Of a DNA stretch of 21,824 nt, positions 20,358-21,824 are shown piece by piece. Both the position numbers and the translations under genes were made by a program. The DNA lies in assembly GCA_027035985.1 (NCBI GenBank), contig JALVTI010000143.1, positions 1-21,824 of the forward strand, given 5' to 3'. Source of the stretch: Aquificales bacterium. Lineage in GTDB: Bacteria > Aquificota > Aquificia > Aquificales > QOAS01. How positions within the stretch are numbered: the first letter of the stretch is position 1; every line of letters begins with the position of its first letter. The notes below the pieces were generated by a model that was given only the letters and a program-made list of their open reading frames with translations, was not told where the DNA came from and ran no database searches.

Positions 20358-21227
20358 TTAGGAGAGCAGTTTCCTTATCAGGGTATCTATCTTTTCCCTC
20401 ACCTCCAGTCGGTCGATTAAACCTTCGGGAACACCCTCCGCACCTCTGAGGGAACCGGTCAAAGACCCGTAAATCGCCCCTATGGTGTCGGTATCTCCCC
20501 CCACCTCCAAGAGGTCTTTAATACCCTCCAAAAAGTTTTCCCCCTTGAGGAAGAGGAAAAAGGCGCTCCCCACCGTGTAGACTACAAAACCGCTCGTTCC
20601 GAGCAGGGGCAAAGCCTCGGCGGGGGTGTAGCCGTCGGTGTAAAGCTTTAGAGCCTTTTCGACCGCACCCTTAACCGCGTTCTCTATACCGAGTTTTTCC
20701 AAAATCTCAATTACCTTTTTAACGGTTATCCCCGCTTCGCGGGGGTTTTCCTTTAAATTGAAATAGACCGCATAGGCTACCGCAAACGCCCCGCTTATAG
20801 CCAGCTCGTTGCGGTGGGTGATGTAGCCCTCCCACCTGACATATTCGTAGAAATCCTCCAAGGGGAGATTTTTCAGGTAAGACCATACCCCGAGGGGCGC
20901 TATCCGCATAGCTACGCCGTTGCCCGCCGCCTTTCGGTCGATAATCCCGGCTTTAAACCAATTTTCGGTCTCCCTAAACCTCTCCAAAGCCCTGTAGGTG
21001 GTGTAACCGATTTTTTGCAGTTCCCCCTTGAGGTATAGGTCTAAATATTTTTCCACAACCCTTTGGGGGTCGTATTTACCGCTTTCTGCCAAAACCTCCA
21101 AAAGTGCCAAAGTCATAACCGTGTCGTCCGTCGGAGGGATTGGCTTTTTTTCGACCAAAAGGTGGGGGTATTCGCCCAACCCGTCGCCCAAAGCGTGGAG
21201 GTAAAAGGTGTCCCTAAGGCGGTTCAT
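20358..21227 (-). CDS. ADP-ribosylglycohydrolase (DraG-like) family protein
   Basis: 289 residues, normal for the family. The binuclear metal-site motifs are present: PPTDDTVMTLALLE (TDDT at 33-36), GNGVAMRIAPLG near 103-114, a THRNELAISGA segment, and VGGDTDTIGAIYGSLTGS near the C-terminus. Family members remove ADP-ribose from protein side chains or act on related N-glycosidic bonds. No DraT or nitrogenase gene is present, so the target is unknown. TATACT ends 7 nt before the ATG with no Shine-Dalgarno. It lies upstream of the MNT/HEPN pair on the same strand; a functional link is possible but unproven. Confidence 0.88.
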   Translation of the reverse strand: MNRLRDTFYLHALGDGLGEYPHLLVEKKPIPPTDDTVMTLALLEVLAESGKYDPQRVVEKYLDLYLKGELQKIGYTTYRALERFRETENWFKAGIIDRKAAGNGVAMRIAPLGVWSYLKNLPLEDFYEYVRWEGYITHRNELAISGAFAVAYAVYFNLKENPREAGITVKKVIEILEKLGIENAVKGAVEKALKLYTDGYTPAEALPLLGTSGFVVYTVGSAFFLFLKGENFLEGIKDLLEVGGDTDTIGAIYGSLTGSLRGAEGVPEGLIDRLEVREKIDTLIRKLLS

Positions 21228-21239
21228 TTGGCGAAGTAT

Positions 21240-21274
21240 AAAACTTAAAAGGGATTGGGAAAATTCAATCCTTT
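21240..21274 (-). terminator. Terminator of speD
   Basis: On minus, AAAGGATTG (21274-21266), loop AATTTTCC, CAATCCCTTT (21257-21248) with one bulge, then TAAGTTTTAT. It is 8 nt after the speD stop. Confidence 0.55.
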
Positions 21275-21281
21275 AGGAGGT

Positions 21282-21686
21282 TTAAAGCTTAATAACACCT
21301 TCCCTAATTAGGTCTATAGTTTTCTTTTGACCTTCCTCTATAAGTCCCCTTTCAAAAACTTTTTTATCGACACGCTTGGGTTTGAGCTTATCAATGATAA
21401 AGTCCATCGCCGCTATGCACTGTTGGGGGTCACCGCAGGTGTAGACGTCCACGGTTGCTATACCCAATTCGGGCCATGTGTGAATGGAGATGTGGCTTTC
21501 GGCAATTAGAACAACACCGGTAGCACCGTGAGGACGGAACTGGTAATAATGGGACGAGATTTTTGTTAGATTGGCATACTTAACCGCACCCTCGAGAAGA
21601 GCTCTGATATCCTCAACCCTGTCGATTAGGTCGCCGTCAACCCCGTAAAGGTCCGCTATAATGTGCAGTCCGAGGGCTTTTGCCAC
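21282..21686 (-). CDS. speD: S-adenosylmethionine decarboxylase proenzyme (class 1B)
   Basis: 134 residues. The autocleavage site is Glu63-Ser64 in AESHISIHTWPE; Ser64 becomes the pyruvoyl group, with His69 and Cys84 in the positions expected from the Thermotoga enzyme. It decarboxylates SAM to supply the aminopropyl group for spermidine and longer polyamines, which are important in thermophiles. The start is GTG with a strong AGGAGGTG Shine-Dalgarno 6 nt upstream, one of only three such sites in the window. No speE gene is adjacent. The C-terminal tail after about residue 110 is longer than the core requires but usual in this class. Confidence 0.95.
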   Translation of the reverse strand: MAKALGLHIIADLYGVDGDLIDRVEDIRALLEGAVKYANLTKISSHYYQFRPHGATGVVLIAESHISIHTWPELGIATVDVYTCGDPQQCIAAMDFIIDKLKPKRVDKKVFERGLIEEGQKKTIDLIREGVIKL

Positions 21687-21730
21687 TTTTCCACCTCCTT
21701 ATAGATTTTTTTGAAATTTCGCATAGGCGG

Positions 21731-21782
21731 TGCCCCTTAAAGGCAACTTTTTAAATTATCTACAAAAGGTAATATGGTTCAA
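21731..21782 (-). promoter_or_regulatory. speD promoter and short leader stem
   Basis: On minus, TTGAAC (21782-21777), 16-nt spacer, GATAAT (21760-21755). The leader of about 60 nt contains TGCC (21745-21742) pairing with GGCA (21734-21731). A separate palindrome GACAT/ATGTC (21786-21802) lies upstream. Nothing else is recognised to the window end. Confidence 0.45.
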
Positions 21783-21824
21783 GAGGACATTTTTTCCATG
21801 TCTTTAAGATATTAAAGAGGCTAT

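Noticed and set aside
21772..21816. Short plus-strand frame MVQEDIFSMSLRY at the right edge
   Set aside because: Only 13 codons, and it overlaps the speD promoter.

Overview
The window looks like chromosome from a thermophilic, chemolithotrophic bacterium of the Aquificota type, perhaps near the Desulfurobacteriaceae. This is an inference. The proteins are rich in Lys/Glu/Ile/Val, the genes are densely packed, menaquinone synthesis uses the futalosine route (mqnC), and there is a large protein I recognise from memory as a DUF505-type family. No rRNA or tRNA gene and no CRISPR array was found, and no gene-free stretch exceeds about 200 bases.

Layout. 1-782 (-) is a partial protoglobin-PsiE membrane sensor, divergent from argF (830-1765). 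A SAM hydrolase (1900-2658, +) converges on a minus-strand run: rlmB, nadB, a Uma2-family nuclease and a metal-ABC permease (6331 down to 2642). Ahead of rlmB is a minimal nucleotidyltransferase (MNT) with a small frameshifted partner. mqnC (7036-8154) and a type IV pilin (8187-8654) follow on plus. A CDP-alcohol phosphatidyltransferase and a rhomboid protease lie on minus, and a 193-bp structured gap leads to the 651-residue DUF505-like protein (10125-12080, +).

The accessory core is 12192-15234. A PqqD-like protein and an ATP-grasp ligase overlap by 4 bp on minus. Fifteen bases upstream of pqqD sits an IS605-type tnpB with a probable omega-RNA and a divergent ribbon-helix-helix (RHH) gene. 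Two abutting 14-bp palindromes lie between tnpB and the RHH gene. The tnpB region is more A/T-rich in codon use than its neighbours and looks acquired.

Next on minus is a compact operon, tauE - ABC permease - ABC ATPase (17772 down to 15235). It is divergent from a rhodanese gene and suggests sulfur or oxyanion handling. The window closes with glyA (+), then on minus an MNT/HEPN pair whose HEPN half is broken, an ADP-ribosylglycohydrolase and speD.

Two genome-level patterns stand out. Many genes have no Shine-Dalgarno and carry a -10-like hexamer 7-15 nt before the start codon, which suggests leaderless transcripts; only the pilin, DUF505 and speD genes have strong Shine-Dalgarno sites. Both MNT genes are followed by a partner gene with an apparent frameshift. 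The best candidates for something undescribed are the PqqD/ATP-grasp pair with no visible precursor peptide, the tnpB-RHH module, and the repeat-built DUF505 protein with its switch-like upstream region.
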